Source of the DNA: Pteria penguin
Lineage: Eukaryota > Mollusca > Bivalvia > Pterioida > Pteriidae
NCBI GenBank assembly: GCA_035048485.1
Contig: CM068585.1
Location: 18,222,501-18,286,500, forward strand
DNA: 64,000 nucleotides
Reading direction: 5' to 3'
This document shows positions 11,240 through 23,136 of this stretch, piece after piece. Every line of letters begins with the position of its first letter. The first letter of the stretch is position 1. The translations under genes were made by a program, and so were the position numbers. The notes beneath the pieces were generated by a model. The model was not told where the DNA came from and made no database searches. It was given only the letters and a program-made list of their open reading frames with translations.

Positions 11240-13030
11240 CAAAACAGCGAACCTGTGCTGATGATACCGCCCTCGGGAACTAACTTTCCTTTAGTCCAGC
11301 AGTATGGATCAAGTGATGATAATAACCATATGAACATAAAGACAAAAATAGTCTTTGTACCAAATGCAAATATACTCAGATGTACTATGTTTGTTTGTTG
11401 ATTCCCTTACGTCACACCAAGGTCGATTTACTTAAGAAATGAATCTTCGCGCACTGATGCAGTTTTCCGTCCAAATTTTAGTTTGATACCTCAATCCACC
11501 AAAACAAATATAGGATTCATTTCTTATCATTTTATTAAGCTTATATGTGGAAACAAAAATTTAATAAGTGCCCAATAAACATAATTTATTACGGCACTAC
11601 ATTACCATTTTATCCCTGATACATGTGATCGCGTAGTAATATAAGGTAAACAACATTTTGAAGTCAATAATGGCGGCTAACATGAAATTCGAAAATTTCA
11701 TCCTAGTGTCCATTGAAAAGATCAGAAGTGAAATAGAACGAACGATTATCAAAAACACGAATTAATGAAACATGCATATGAAGAAAATACTCTGTTGCCC
11801 AAGGTATTTATATTTTAAATGCTATTAGTATTATTAGAAATGCAATGCATGTTGACTGGTGCACGAGCGTGTCACAGGGCGGAAGGTTCAGGGACTTCAA
11901 TTGGAGGCGGCACCTGCTCTGGTGCCCGTTCTGTTTGCTTAGTCGGGCATGATACCGTAGAAATTACAATTATTAGCGTCCATTGTCGAATGATCGGCTA
12001 GTAGCAGACGAGTACTCTTTTTGTAAAATGTGTATTTGACTACAAGCTACATGTACTGTATGCATTTCTAATCAGCACTGTACTGAAAACTAGTTGATAG
12101 ACCTAGTTATATCTTACTTTTTTTTATAGAATAATAGTAAGAAATTATATCTTATATTTAATAGTTTCTGTAGTTAAGTGCGATTTCTGTTTTGTACTTT
12201 GAATTCGTCATATATAATGAAACAATGTTATGTAATCGATTAACAACACGGGAATAACTGTTCCATAAATAGAACGGGTTTTCGCATTCCAGAGGAAAGT
12301 AGTTCCGGTAATTGTGTCATATCTGCACTCAAAATTTTATTGATGCAGAAATCAACTGAATTTCTTAACCAATCAAATTCGCCACTAGACCATCAACACA
12401 AAGAAAATTAAATGATTTGATTTTCATCGCAAACTTGGACAAATATCACTGATAAAAATTGTATTTAACTGTATTTTACAATGTTTATGGTGTAAGACCA
12501 TATTCATTGTGTTGATGTAATGTGTTGCTTTCTAGATGACCATTGCATGGCATGCAGTCTAAATGATATTGGTATAACGTAATAAAGTAAAAAAAGATAC
12601 AAACATACGCGAGCCAGGAGTCATAGTGAATAAAACAGGTGTATGTTACTGGAATTAGATATATGTGAAATGTGTCGTGTGTCGTGTTTCAAGAAAGAAA
12701 TGAATTCATAAAAAATAAAAAACAAATATATATATATTTAAATGTTTGGTGAATGGAGTGATATGTTTTAATGTAATATTGAACACAACTATGCGGTACA
12801 TTGATCACAAACGATAAATGTTGCCGCAAACAGTACGGCGTGACCTTCAACCCTAGATACAAAAATGTTTCTGCTTTGAGTTGTATTTCAAAAAGATAAG
12901 GTAGATAAGGAAATCTTCAATATTACATGTTGTAATATTTATTATTTAGTCGCTTATCACGGTATATGTGAAAGACAGATACTATATGATATATAGTATA
13001 AAATGTATATTTAACCAAGTCGGTGTTACG
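11240..13030. other. Intergenic DNA, mostly unassigned
   Basis: No convincing gene. A 31-codon frame (11670-11765, MAANMKFENF...) stands alone and is not supported by splice sites. A more GC-rich patch at 11860-11960 has a proline-rich open frame on the minus strand (APEQVPPPIEVPEPSAL) that could be a fragment of a mobile-element protein; I cannot name it. Confidence 0.3.
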
Positions 13031-13034
13031 CCGC

Positions 13035-13105
13035 TATTTATTGTATAGCTCCATGGTGACTTCTGCCACATATCTGAGCCAGTAACTCCTCTTTTTTCTT
13101 TAATG
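13035..13105 (+). repeat. Dispersed repeat R1, short end copy
   Basis: Contains 'tagctccatggtgacttctg' and 'gagccagtaactcctctttt', nearly identical to 18345-18400 and inverted relative to 2500-2560. Confidence 0.75.
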
Positions 13106-13184
13106 CAATGCTTCAAAACCATGACCGCACCATTTATGTTGAAGTAAAATGTGTAAAAAAAAAATTATAGTCAAAATTTCAATC

Positions 13185-13345
13185 TGTCACTTAAAAAAAC
13201 AAAAACAAAACAAAACAACCCCCCCCCCAAAAAAAAACCCTCAAGCGAAGCAAAAACAACAAAACCTAAAGATCCTCAAATAAATAAAAATGAATAGATA
13301 AGACAAAAAGAAACATAAAAAAACCTAAACAAACAAACAAAAATA
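13185..13345. repeat. A/C-rich low-complexity tract
   Basis: Runs of a and c (aaacaaaacaaaacaacccc and similar) with no coding or repeat identity. Confidence 0.7.
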
Positions 13346-13909
13346 ATAACGATAATAATGAAATGAAAAATAACATTAGAAATAAACTGAATAAAACTCC
13401 CACACTTTAAATAACTTATCCTTCATTGATATATTTAATTTGACCAATAAATAGTTAAAGGTATCATCTACACGTCAGTCAAATTTAACGTCCCATTTTC
13501 GTGCCTTAATGAAATATTGTGAAGAATAAATTTTGTAAATTTTGGGTCTTCATAAAACCAATTCAGAAGTCCAAAACTCTTTTACAAAACATAATTGAAC
13601 CCCAGAAGAGGAAATGAGACCAGGTGCTCAGTGAGAATAACATATACATGCTTGCCGAAGGCAAATTCAATTATATTTTGTATATTTACAAATATTAGTC
13701 ATACTTCATAAAAATCTACATTTCTTTTGTCTCTGTTTACGCTTTTCACATATCCTAAAAGTATCGTGATAAATATTATGGACCGATAACTGGGTTGGGA
13801 TAATGTCGAAGTATGTCACTCTCGACTGATATCTTTCGATCTCAGACTCGAGTGAACACTGCTCTTCAAATATTTATATATTATAAGAATTCCAATTATT
13901 CGGCCACGA

Positions 13910-13953
13910 GCATCACTGAAGAGATACAACTTGTCGAAATGTGCATATGGTGC
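13910..13953 (+). ncRNA. Hammerhead-ribozyme-like motif with intact core
   Basis: Stem I strand GCATCA (13910-13915), core CTGAAGA (13916-13922), stem II region GATACAACTTGTC, core GAAA, loopless stem III ATGT/GCAT, cleavage position A, then stem I strand TGGTGC (13948-13953), which pairs with GCATCA through one wobble. Order and core bases fit a type I hammerhead with a minimal stem III, known from Penelope-like elements and retrozymes. Stem II pairing is imperfect in this copy, so activity is doubtful. The sequence before it (cgatctcagactcgagtgaa, ctcttcaaatatt) is shared with 2050 and 14703. Confidence 0.65.
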
Positions 13954-14419
13954 ACAAAATTAAAAGATATATATGTTCTATATTCCCATAATCTTAATCG
14001 GGGATATCTTTGAACAATATATTTTGTCTGTGGTATTTTACTACTTCATTATCAATCATCGTTTATGAGTTAAAATTTACATATACTATTGGATACATGC
14101 TTTAACATTTGTGTATGGGAATCCAGGGGTGGGGTGAGGAGGGTTGTTCTAGACCTTCACTGGAATCTTCTCAAATTGCCATTGAACAGAACCTCGTGGA
14201 GTTATATTTCTTAAAGACATACGTTTCATACGCACTCAATATATCGCTGATTACTTTTATTTTAGTTTCACTGTATGTGTATTGGTTTGTTCGTTCGTTT
14301 ATTTGCTTGTCAAATTGTCAAATAGTGGGACATATTATTCCCCCAACAAAATGTGTATATCTGTAATATGTTCTTGCTAAAAAAAGTATAAATACAGAGT
14401 ATTGAATAAACAGTGGCAA

Positions 14420-14480
14420 TGAAATAAGATATGTAATCGAAATACGCATAAGATGCACCAAATTAATATCTGTGTCTATG
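14420..14480 (+). repeat. Fragment of the hammerhead-bearing repeat (3' half)
   Basis: Contains cGAAATACGCATAAGATGCACC, matching GAAA-stem III-cleavage-stem I of the 13910 motif. The CTGANGA half is absent. Confidence 0.4.
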
Positions 14481-14699
14481 TTCTTATATTTATTATAACA
14501 ACTGGGTCGATACAGCTGCTGATGGATTGTCAGTTCCATGGGGTAATGACAAGAATTATTTTTGGTGTATTTGCTCCGACTTAAAATACATACCTCAAAT
14601 TAACTGCGGAAAAAAAAACCCATTGTAAATTATTTCAAAGCTATGTTTATCCCCCATAGCCCAGCATAAATTGGTTGTTTGGTGATTACTTTTAGATCA

Positions 14700-14770
14700 T
14701 TTGCTCTTCAAATATTCATTCTTCGGATTTTTTCACAGTTTCGGCCTTGAGCATCAATGACTGTAATATA
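14700..14770 (+). repeat. Fragment of the hammerhead-bearing repeat (5' half)
   Basis: Shares 'ctcttcaaatatt' and 'cggccttgagcatcaatgac' with the sequence just before and into the 13910 motif, then diverges before the GAAA half. Confidence 0.4.
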
Positions 14771-14991
14771 TATTATTATATCTAGTAATTTAAGGATTTT
14801 GACTGCTCCACAAATCAAAGATTTGCTGTACAATACAAATCTGGATGTACACTGGTACATGAATAATGGACTGTCTTGTATATTCAGTGACACAGAAGTA
14901 CAAGGCGCACATTGACCTTATTAGTGCTATTTACGCTTACCATGTGGTATTCAGAGGTAACATATGGTATGACGTATAAAGGAATAGCCCT

Positions 14992-14999
14992 TATATAAG
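14992..14999 (+). promoter_or_regulatory. TATA box of cysteine-rich peptide gene 3
   Basis: tatataag lies about 25-30 bases before a short untranslated exon ending at 15045 with a gtaagt donor. This matches the arrangement in genes 2 and 4. Confidence 0.7.
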
Positions 15000-15208
15000 A
15001 TTCGAAATATACAAAGTCCGCAGGTCTGAATTTTTATCTGAAAATGTAAGTAATTCTTATATAGAGCTAATTTACATTTTTCATTGTTTAAAAGATCACA
15101 TATTAATCACATTTATTCTTTCGTTGAATAACATTTGAATGTTAACATATGTATGATTAAAACACAAAAATCATACATTTATTTCTTGTTGCAGACACAA
15201 ACCACAAG

Positions 15209-15960
15209 ATGCAGGTAAGAATATTCTATCATATCATGAATCTTTAAAGATATATACATTGTCTCTAAATAAATGTCTTTGAATAATTTGTCATTTATAT
15301 ATAATCTATATTGATGTATCGGACATTTATATCCTGTATACTAATCAACACTTTGAGATTAGTGGCATTGAGATGCCTAATTTGTGCGCTCTCTATTGTA
15401 CGATTTAGAAATAGCACTATCAAAAACTGTTCATTTATTTGTGAACTAGAAATGCTTACAGTTTCATGGCATAGGATCTCGCAACTGGTTCGTCGAATAT
15501 GTTCGTGAATACACATCCCCCTCTTTTGTATCCTATGTTATAGCATCCGTTAATTGTCTGGTATCTTTGTATTTTATCTATGTTATAATGATCTATTACA
15601 ATGATATCTTATACTGATATGTTATGTTGATATGTTAGAACAATATCTTATAATGATATGTTATAATAATAGGTATAATGATATGTTATATTAATATGTT
15701 ATAATGATATGGTATAATGATATATTATAATGATATGATTTCAGTCAAAAGCCATACTTGTTGTATTAGTATGTTGCGTCATCATGGTGTCTCTTTCTGA
15801 AGCAAAGAACAATGGAATAATGCAAAAGTGTCGAGACAGTTGTGTAAAAGTTGAAAGGGCATGCGACAAAAACTGCAAGTTCCACTCCACCCCTCATAAA
15901 TGCAAAAAGCAGTGCGCCAACGACAGAGATAAGTGTATGCTTGCATGCAGAAGAACCTAA
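15209..15960 (+). CDS. Cysteine-rich secreted peptide, gene 3 (three exons)
   Basis: Exons: untranslated about 15020-15045; micro-exon 15195-15214 (acceptor ttcttgttgcag) ending ATGCAG, donor gtaaga; main exon 15745-15960 (acceptor gatttcag), TAA stop. The joined frame gives a 73-residue precursor: Met-Gln, hydrophobic SKAILVVLVCCVIIMVSLS, then a basic mature region with CX3C-X6-CX3C-X8-CX3C-X6-CX3C, ending RRT. The main exon has no early ATG, so a simple start-to-stop ORF search misses most of it. Polyadenylation signal at 15980. Nearly collinear with gene 2; its X8 loop is KFHSTPHK. Function unknown; an extracellular host-defence or signalling peptide is a reasonable guess only. Confidence 0.87.
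15560..15744. repeat. Imperfect atgatatgttat repeats before the main exon of gene 3
   Basis: Repeated units of about 10-12 bases (atgatatgttat, aatgatatgtt) run up to the acceptor at 15744. Confidence 0.75.
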
Positions 15961-16219
15961 GAGAAAATGACATTGCAAGAATAAAGTTGTGTAACTTTAT
16001 GAATTGGTCTATGTTAAATAAATCATAGAAATTGTATTTGACTTTTCATATGTTCCAAAATTAAGTGACTAAGGAGTCTTAAGATGGAAAAACATATGGA
16101 GGGTATAGAAATAACATTACACCTGTTTATCCTAAGAAGTCGAGATATATTAAGAGGTCTGTCATAATTACATATCTGTACTATTACTTTCCTCACACAT
16201 CGTGTAAGGAAATGTCACG

Positions 16220-17434
16220 AACTTTTCGGTTTCGGAAGTACTCGAGAATCATAAATCTGTCCTCAATACGTTTGGTATTGACTCAAATAAATTAAATTTA
16301 GAAATTCCATATTTGTACTGCATTCCAAAAATGCACAAAAATCCTTACAAAGAACGCTTTATCGCTGGTTCCTCGAAGTGTTCCACAAAATCTGTATCGA
16401 TGCTACTCACAAAAATATTATCAGAAATTAAATCTGGCCTTCATAGATATTGCGAAACAGTATATTCCAGAAGTGGAATTGATCAAATGTGGATCCTTAA
16501 AAATTCAAAAGCGTTGTTAGAAAATCTAAAATCAAAAAGTTTTACTAAAATTCACTCTATCAAGTCTTTTGACTTTTCGACTCTTTACACAACGATCCCT
16601 CATCAGAAATTAAAAGACAGATTAGCGGAAATTATTCAAAATGCATTTACTAGTGAAAACGGAAGCCGCAAATTCAAATATATAGTAATAGGCCACGATA
16701 AAACTTACTTTGTTAGGGAAAATTCTGATTCCAAAAATAAATACACTGAAACAGCTGTCATCCAGATGTTGAACTTTCTTATCGATAACAATTTTGTGGT
16801 GTTTGGAGGTAAGGTTTTTCAACAAATTGTCGGCATTCCAATGGGCACTAACTGTGCTCCGCTTCTGGCTGACATATTCCTTCACTCATACGAAGCTGGA
16901 TTCATTCAGTCTTTGCTTTCGCAAGGAAAAAAAACAATTGGCTCTTGGCTTCAATTTTACTTACAGATATATAGATGACTTGCTTTCAATTAATAATCCT
17001 TCATTCGCGGATTACCTTAGCATCATCTATCCAAGTGAACTTGAGGTCAAAGAAACCATTGAAAGTAGTAATTCTACTTCGTATTTAGATATTATGTTAT
17101 CTTTCGACATTAATGGTCAATTGAACACCTCACTCTATGACAAACGTGACGATTTCAATTTCGCTATCACAAACTTTCCTTTCATAAGTAGCAACATTCC
17201 ATTATCGCCCGCATACGGCGTATTCATATCTCAGTTAATACGTTATTCCAGAACATGTTCAAATTACAGTGACTTTCTTCTGAGGGCTAGGCGACTTTCA
17301 GTTAAGCTGCTCAACCAGGGTTATATATGTGCTAGACTAGCAACGTCACTGAGGAAATTCTATGGTCGTTACGAGACTCTTATTACTCCATATGATATCT
17401 CGTTATCCAGACTTTTAAATGATATTCTGGACTG
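16220..17434 (+). pseudogene. Penelope-like reverse transcriptase, 5'-truncated, one frameshift
   Basis: The reading frame starts in mid-protein upstream of IPYLYCIPKMHKNPYKERF and runs through SFDFSTLYTTIPHQKL (fingers/palm), VGIPMGTNCAPLLADIFLHS, then RYIDDLLSINN (catalytic YIDD), TSYLDIMLSFDINGQL, LYDKRDDFNFAITNFPF, AYGVFISQLIRYSRTC and FYGRYETLITPYDISLS to TGA at 17434. The frame changes at a run of eight A at 16927-16934; otherwise no stop was found, so decay is slight. RT family membership is secure from the motifs. The Penelope-like placement rests on my knowledge of similar mollusc elements and on the hammerhead-like repeats nearby, and is inference. N-terminal part and any GIY-YIG domain are missing here. 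Confidence 0.85.
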
Positions 17435-17554
17435 AGACCGATTCCGATCATTTTACACAGATTTGACACCTTGTATACTAGAAGGTTACCTACTTCGACT
17501 TCTCCATATATAAATACATATGGAATTTACACGATCTGACTCTTTCTACTGGGT

Positions 17555-17640
17555 ATATGTGACGGGTGTTGCTAGCAAGCAGGAGATGCTCACTCTCCCC
17601 GGGCACCTGATCTCACTCCATCACAGGGGTTCACATATGC
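17555..17640 (+). repeat. 3' UTR segment of the reverse-transcriptase element
   Basis: 'gtgacgggtgttgctagcaa' and 'gctcactctccccgggcacc' follow the RT stop by about 120 bases. Equivalent segments stand alone at 1425, 7375 and 25690. Confidence 0.6.
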
Positions 17641-17722
17641 TCTTCAAGTAGACATATTTTGTTATTTTCCATTTGTTTTTCATTTTCACTGATTTTGTAT
17701 GTCCTCTGGTTTTATGATTTTT
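17633..17722 (+). repeat. Direct repeat, copy 1 (second copy at 18641-18735)
   Basis: About 90 bases beginning ggttcacatatgctcttcaa are repeated with only a few differences about 1 kb downstream. The RT element's 3' flank was therefore duplicated, or two related insertions share this end. Confidence 0.85.
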
Positions 17723-18189
17723 GGATTTGTGCTTTGGATTTATCCATCATCTTTATATTACAAATACGCAGAGATTTAACTAATTATGCATTTAACACTC
17801 ATTGTTACGTAACTTATATAAATGGGTGGCGGCTCATATACTCACTGCTCTATAACATTTAATTTTCCCTTAGATTATTCCATGGGTCATTAATTGAACT
17901 TCCTCCCTATTTTGTTTTGGTTCCAACGACTATTTCAACATTTACTGTTGGTGTCTTTACACTATGCATAAAGCAACGAGAAAGATGTTAGACTTTTATA
18001 AAAATGTACAGAACAAGATATTAGAATTATTGTATTCGGTATATTTATGTATAAAATTGTGAAGAATTGTTACAATTTGAGAAGGCTGACCGTGGTCGTC
18101 TAGTGATTAATACTTTGCAATCTGGTATTATTGCATGTGTGGTAATTGCAGACTTGATTATAAAGAGCACCTTCTGTATTGTCTTAAAC

Positions 18190-18400
18190 CCGTTATGTAA
18201 AACGACGTAACTTATGACATACCATTTGTTTGGCTTTTGTCAAATTAAATGACCGTCCTAAGTCGGTATCGTAATTGCACTACAATGAAATATTTTTGTA
18301 ATGTGTTATATGTTCTAGTATATTATTTATATTCATGTATTGTATAGCTCCATGGTGACTTCTGCCACATAACTGAGCCAGTAACTCCTCTTTTTTCTTT
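18190..18400 (+). repeat. Dispersed repeat R1, first-half copy
   Basis: Inverted relative to 2485-2690 and closely similar: 'tgaccgtcctaagtcggtat', 'atagctccatggtgacttct', 'gagccagtaactcctctttt'. It stops at about 18400 with no second half. Confidence 0.8.
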
Positions 18401-18640
18401 ATTACATAAAATTTCACAATGATCGAAATATTGAAACTTAAATATTATGTTTCTTGTTTGTATAGAAATGTTTTTACTAGTTGGTAGCTCTTCTTCGATT
18501 AAGTTATACCCATAGTATATCCTAGAGTAATAATAATCACTGACGCAAAATACAATAGACTGATCTCGCACTGTAGTATTTGATAAAGTGTAAAGCAATG
18601 ATATATGCAGGTGAAATTAAAATTCATAAACCATCATATG

Positions 18641-18735
18641 GGTTCACATATGCTCTTCAAGTAGACATATTTTGTTATTTTCCATTTGGTTTTCATTTTC
18701 ACTGATTTTGTATGTCCTCTTGTTTCATGATTTTC
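18641..18735 (+). repeat. Direct repeat, copy 2 (first copy at 17633-17722)
   Basis: Nearly identical to copy 1 from gggttcacatatgctcttca to tttgtatgtcctct. Confidence 0.85.
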
Positions 18736-19094
18736 AGACTTTTGGTTTGGATTTTTCCTTACAATTAAATTTATAATAATGTAAAACAAATGAACGCTCA
18801 AAAACATGTGGACAGATCTGAATGAAAAATATCAACACTTGAAAGAGACCATGAGTACTTCATTCCTACCAGGTTTCATCAAAATTCTTCCAGTGGTTGT
18901 GCAGTATAAGTTAAAAATGTGGAAAATATCCCCTCCCCCCTTTTTACGCAGTATTAAAAATCATATAATATTCACGATAGGGATAATGACAAATTCTTTC
19001 ACAGTAACACTCTTTACCATAACTATGACTAGATGAAACCAAATTAAAACATTATTATCACCTAAAGGAGAAAAATGCACTTTTTGCATTAAAA

Positions 19095-19190
19095 TCAATA
19101 AAAGAGAGCGCAAAAGACATCTGACAAAGCTGTATGACACAAATCACCGAGGACATGCACACAAAAAAATGATAATAGTAGAATATACAC
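19095..19190 (+). repeat. Second copy of the 5793-5885 repeat
   Basis: Shares gacatctgacaaag, cacaaatcacc, gacatgc and 'aatgataatagtagaata' with the earlier copy in the same orientation. Neither copy has an intact frame. Confidence 0.6.
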
Positions 19191-19199
19191 GGAAAAATA

Positions 19200-19412
19200 T
19201 TCGATTGTGCTGCGGTTACGAAACCGACTTAGGACGGTCAGTTGAAGTAACAAACGTCACTCAATTGGTGTGATTAACCGGTTTATGGGCGCCCACCTTC
19301 CCACTCACCGTAAAAGCAGCACAATCAAAGGACACACACTTAAAAATCTATTTTAAAAATCCTTCATATAGAGAACAAGGATCAACAAGTTTCTGAAGTA
19401 GAGAGGTCATAA
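19200..19412 (-). repeat. Dispersed repeat R1, second-half copy
   Basis: Collinear with 2610-2810: 'accgacttaggacggtcag', 'gattaaccggtttatgggc', 'ccttcccactcaccgtaa', 'gagaggtcataaa'. Confidence 0.8.
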
Positions 19413-19559
19413 ATATTTTATCACACACGAAACGTTTATAGAATAATATGTTGCTATGAAAAATATGTAAGGCGACATCAATATAAGTAAACCGTGCTAT
19501 AAGTAATATATATTTGTTTCTCAGTATTCTCTTATTTCACTTAGTCATATTACAACATA

Positions 19560-19957
19560 AATGGGTCAAGGCAAACCGCAACACGTAGGTGTCGCCCTAT
19601 TCCTTATGACCTCTATATCGGATAGAGGCCTGGTTATTTTATATTTAGACAGCGAACTACAAACACGTTAAATGTAGCTGACGCCGGATATCAGCGTATA
19701 ATTAGACCAGTGCTTTGTATATAGCTTTCTCTTTTCATATTTCTGTTTATGTAGTTTTTATATATTTATATATTCTTTTCCTGAGGAAGGGGCAGATCGC
19801 CTCGAAAATTTGACCATTTATTCTAGTTTAGTGTCGTTTGTCGCTTTCTGGTGCTTCTATATTTGACCTCTTTTATTCTTTAGCGACTTGCATTCACCCA
19901 CCACTGATTCTACATTTTTGAATAGTGAATGTTGTTGTTTTATTTCCTATTTTTGCT
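19560..19957 (+). mobile_element. Possible leader of a Penelope-like element
   Basis: Contains CCTGAGGAAGGGGCAGATCG then CCTCGAAA. The inner GGGGC-AGATC-GCCTC can form a five-pair stem between a CTGAGGA-like and a GAAA-like core, resembling a hammerhead but with one extra base after the core. It lies just before a GIY-YIG fragment at 20230, so both may belong to one decayed Penelope-like insertion. Boundaries unknown. Confidence 0.35.
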
Positions 19958-20231
<274 letters not shown>

Positions 20232-20429
20232 AAACCAACTTGCAATTCTAAAAATGTAATATATCTCATATCATGTGACAAATGTAAAGAAGAATATATT
20301 GGGTCAACACAATGTTTAAATCACAGAGTAGTTTTACATAAAAGCAATATAAAACACTCACAAAACCGATCTGTATATGATTTAGGAAGAGAACCAAAAA
20401 CAACAACACATTTTCAAGCATCCCTCTAG
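20232..20429 (+). pseudogene. GIY-YIG endonuclease fragment of a Penelope-like element
   Basis: Directly after the (TA)n tract, an open frame reads CNSKNVIYLISCDKCKEEYI then GSTQCLNHRVVLHKSNIKHS. The VIYLISC...EYIGS pair is the GIY-YIG start, and the Arg and His-Lys residues follow at the expected spacing. In canonical Penelope-like elements this domain follows the RT C-terminally. Here it is cut on both sides (TA tract before, stop at 20427-20429), and the conserved distal Glu region is not seen. Confidence 0.65.
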
Positions 20430-20718
20430 ATCATTCTTATCTATTCAGTTTGTCTCTGTATGCAGCCGATCTGTAGAAATTTGTCAAAGGAGGGTACCCT
20501 CTGTGGCATACTTTTGTCTGTGATGGCTTGACTTTTTGATAGATCTGGACAAAAACAAAACACTTTTGGGGACCATTAGTATTCCATGTCTACAAAATCC
20601 TTCAATTGGTTCTGAAGTAGAAGTCAAATATTTGAAAAGTTTTCGACGACGGACGGACGCCGGACGACACATTGTGATAACAGCTCACTTGAGCCTTTGG
20701 CTCAGGTGAGCTAAAATA
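20430..20718. repeat. Dispersed repeat ending in AGCTCACC inverted motifs
   Basis: It includes a GC-rich gacggacggacgccggac patch and ends 'agctcacttgagcctttggc' then tcaggtgagctaaaa, a short foldback. The reverse of the same end opens the repeat at 41485 (ttagctcacctgagccaaag). The family is non-coding and not named here. Confidence 0.6.
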
Positions 20719-20719
20719 A

Positions 20720-23120
20720 GAATTTGTAGAATAAAATAATTGGCATCTCGATCATTAAAAAAGCTTACTTGTTGTATACGATTTGGAAAAGTCATTTCGG
20801 TAAGTTGTTCGTTCTACAAATGAAGAGTTTATTTATTAAAATATTTTTCATCCAGATGAATCTGTTATCAGAAAACTCCATTCTTTTTTATATTATTTTT
20901 CAAATGTTATTGTTCTGAACTTCAAAGTGTTGTATCTAATATTTAAATGTCAAAGTGTTGTATTAGATATCTAACATTTAAAGTGTTGTATTTAATATCT
21001 TAAAGTCACAGGCTAGTAATGACGATATGAAGTGGTTTTTTTAACACAGGAATAAATCTCATTATTAAAACTTATGTAAAATAATATGTATATCGTTTTC
21101 AAATGGAATGAATAGAATTTTAAATACAAAAGTGTTAACGCCATTTTGCCCTTGATGTCATATCAATCAAAAACACGTCCATGTATACATTGTTTGCGAT
21201 ACGTGCTGTGCGATTTCAGGGTAACTGTAACACTTGCAAAACATAGCATAACCTATCTAGAAATTTTTTAAAAACAGAGGTGGGGGTTGCAGTCTTCCAT
21301 TGAACTATTCAGACCGGAAACGGGGGTTTAGCCCTAAAAATGGTTGAAAATAACCTTTTTGGTAAAACTTTCTGACCTTAATCCGCCAATGCGGAGTATA
21401 TTTAGGTAAGAAATTTCATTAGGATTTCTAAAGCTTCTACATGTAGCAACCAAGTAAATGACTCCAGTGGCCAATAATTAACAGAAATATAAAAAGATAT
21501 GAGGAGTAGTGCATAGCAGTCCATAAAGGAACGCTTTCATTAAAGTGCTTGTAATGTTCTGCTTTGTAATAACATTACAAAGACAAATACTTTTCGATGA
21601 TAAAACAGAAATGAATGTATTTTGAAGTTGATTTGGTATGATTTTGAATTTTACTTCTCTCTGAAATAGAGTTTTACTTCACACAAAAGAAAGGGAGTAG
21701 TTTGTGTAGAAATAACCAATTCAAGTACTTTAAATGTTTATTTATTGTAAATGGGGAAATGAAACATTTCAATATGCAATTGTCCTCACACATATTTGAA
21801 AGATTTCGTATATCTAAATATGCATAATGACTAAATATTAAATAGTTGTCAAATATGTCATAGGACACAATAATACCCAAACTGAATAAGAATAACGCAA
21901 ATGATGTCCATTCGTTATTTTGTTTTCAATTCAAAATTTATTGAGCACTTGGTTGTGTTTGCTGTTAATTGAAATATCTTCTAGGAATATCTGTAGAATC
22001 TATTTTAGTAAACTTTATATTTTTAATATAAAAAAGAAATCCTCTTTTTATTGATATCCAGAACATCCTTGGCCAATCCTGTTTTATTTTCAATCCTTCA
22101 TAAAGTACCTGCCTTCCCCGTCAAAATGGAAATAGAAAATATACAACCATCTTAACAAATTTATTTATAGCTTTGAAATCTGTTTTCTGAAATATATTTA
22201 TGTTTTATTTATCATACGGAAGATGAATATTTTCTATCAAGCTGGTATTAGTGCATTTATGCACTTTATGCATTTGTTCCCAACTTCTCACTTTTACTCA
22301 AATGACTTTAAATATCCGTGGCATGTTTTATGCAAACGGGACCTATATAAGGCTTTATGGATCGACTTAGTATAGTATCTCAGTATGTAAAATGTACATT
22401 TTTTATTTTAAGAGTAAATTGTTGAAGGCAGTGTAAAGGTGATTTACCTAAATATATATCCATAAAGTATAAAGAGTATGTTATACCATGTGGTCTGTTT
22501 TCAATTCGTTCGTCCATATCTGTGTTATTTTTCCATTGCTGATTCATCTACTATCGAGATAGATGTTTAAGTGTATTTTGATTAACCTTCTCTTTTTCAG
22601 CTTGTATTATACTCTGTTCCCCATTTTCTATCTGCTGTGATAATATTATACTGTGCTTGATCTTCCTGAAGAAACCACACATTGGTAAACATGTGTACGT
22701 AGCATTCATAATACAATGATGAATCGAGATTTCTATGATTCTATCCATTGCACACTGGGAAAATAAAAAGAAAAATGAGATAAAGATTTTATGCTTGTCT
22801 ATGAAGTCATTTTTAACGCTCTCAAATTATGTTCACTTCTCTTCTAGTAGATATAGATATATATATCAGACAAAACATATCTTACATGATCTTACTTCAA
22901 CAGATTCGAGTACAAAACAATTAATCATACTATACTACATGTATGTTCATAAAGAGAATTACAAATATACATATATTTATAATCCGGCACAATAATTAAG
23001 TGTTTATTTTATGAATGCGTATATCAGAGGACGCAGATGCTGCTACAACCTGTTACATGTGGTCAGCTGTATAGCAATCATAGGCCATAAATTAATAATG
23101 ACCGCACTACCATCACATTA
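20720..23120. other. Intergenic DNA before peptide gene 4
   Basis: No gene recognised. Positions 21255-21400 ('ctagaaattttttaaaaa' to 'taatccgccaatgcgga') are a copy of the repeat also found at 28577-28785. The rest is AT-rich single-copy-looking sequence. Confidence 0.4.
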
Positions 23121-23126
23121 GCATCA

Positions 23127-23136
23127 TATATAAATA
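23127..23136 (+). promoter_or_regulatory. TATA box of cysteine-rich peptide gene 4
   Basis: tatataaata is followed about 30 bases later by a short untranslated exon ending at 23199 with a gtaagg donor. Confidence 0.7.

Noticed and set aside
18598..18612. A fourth ATGCAG|gt micro-exon
   Set aside because: ATGCAGgtgaaa occurs here but without an acceptor, leader or downstream cysteine exon; probably chance.
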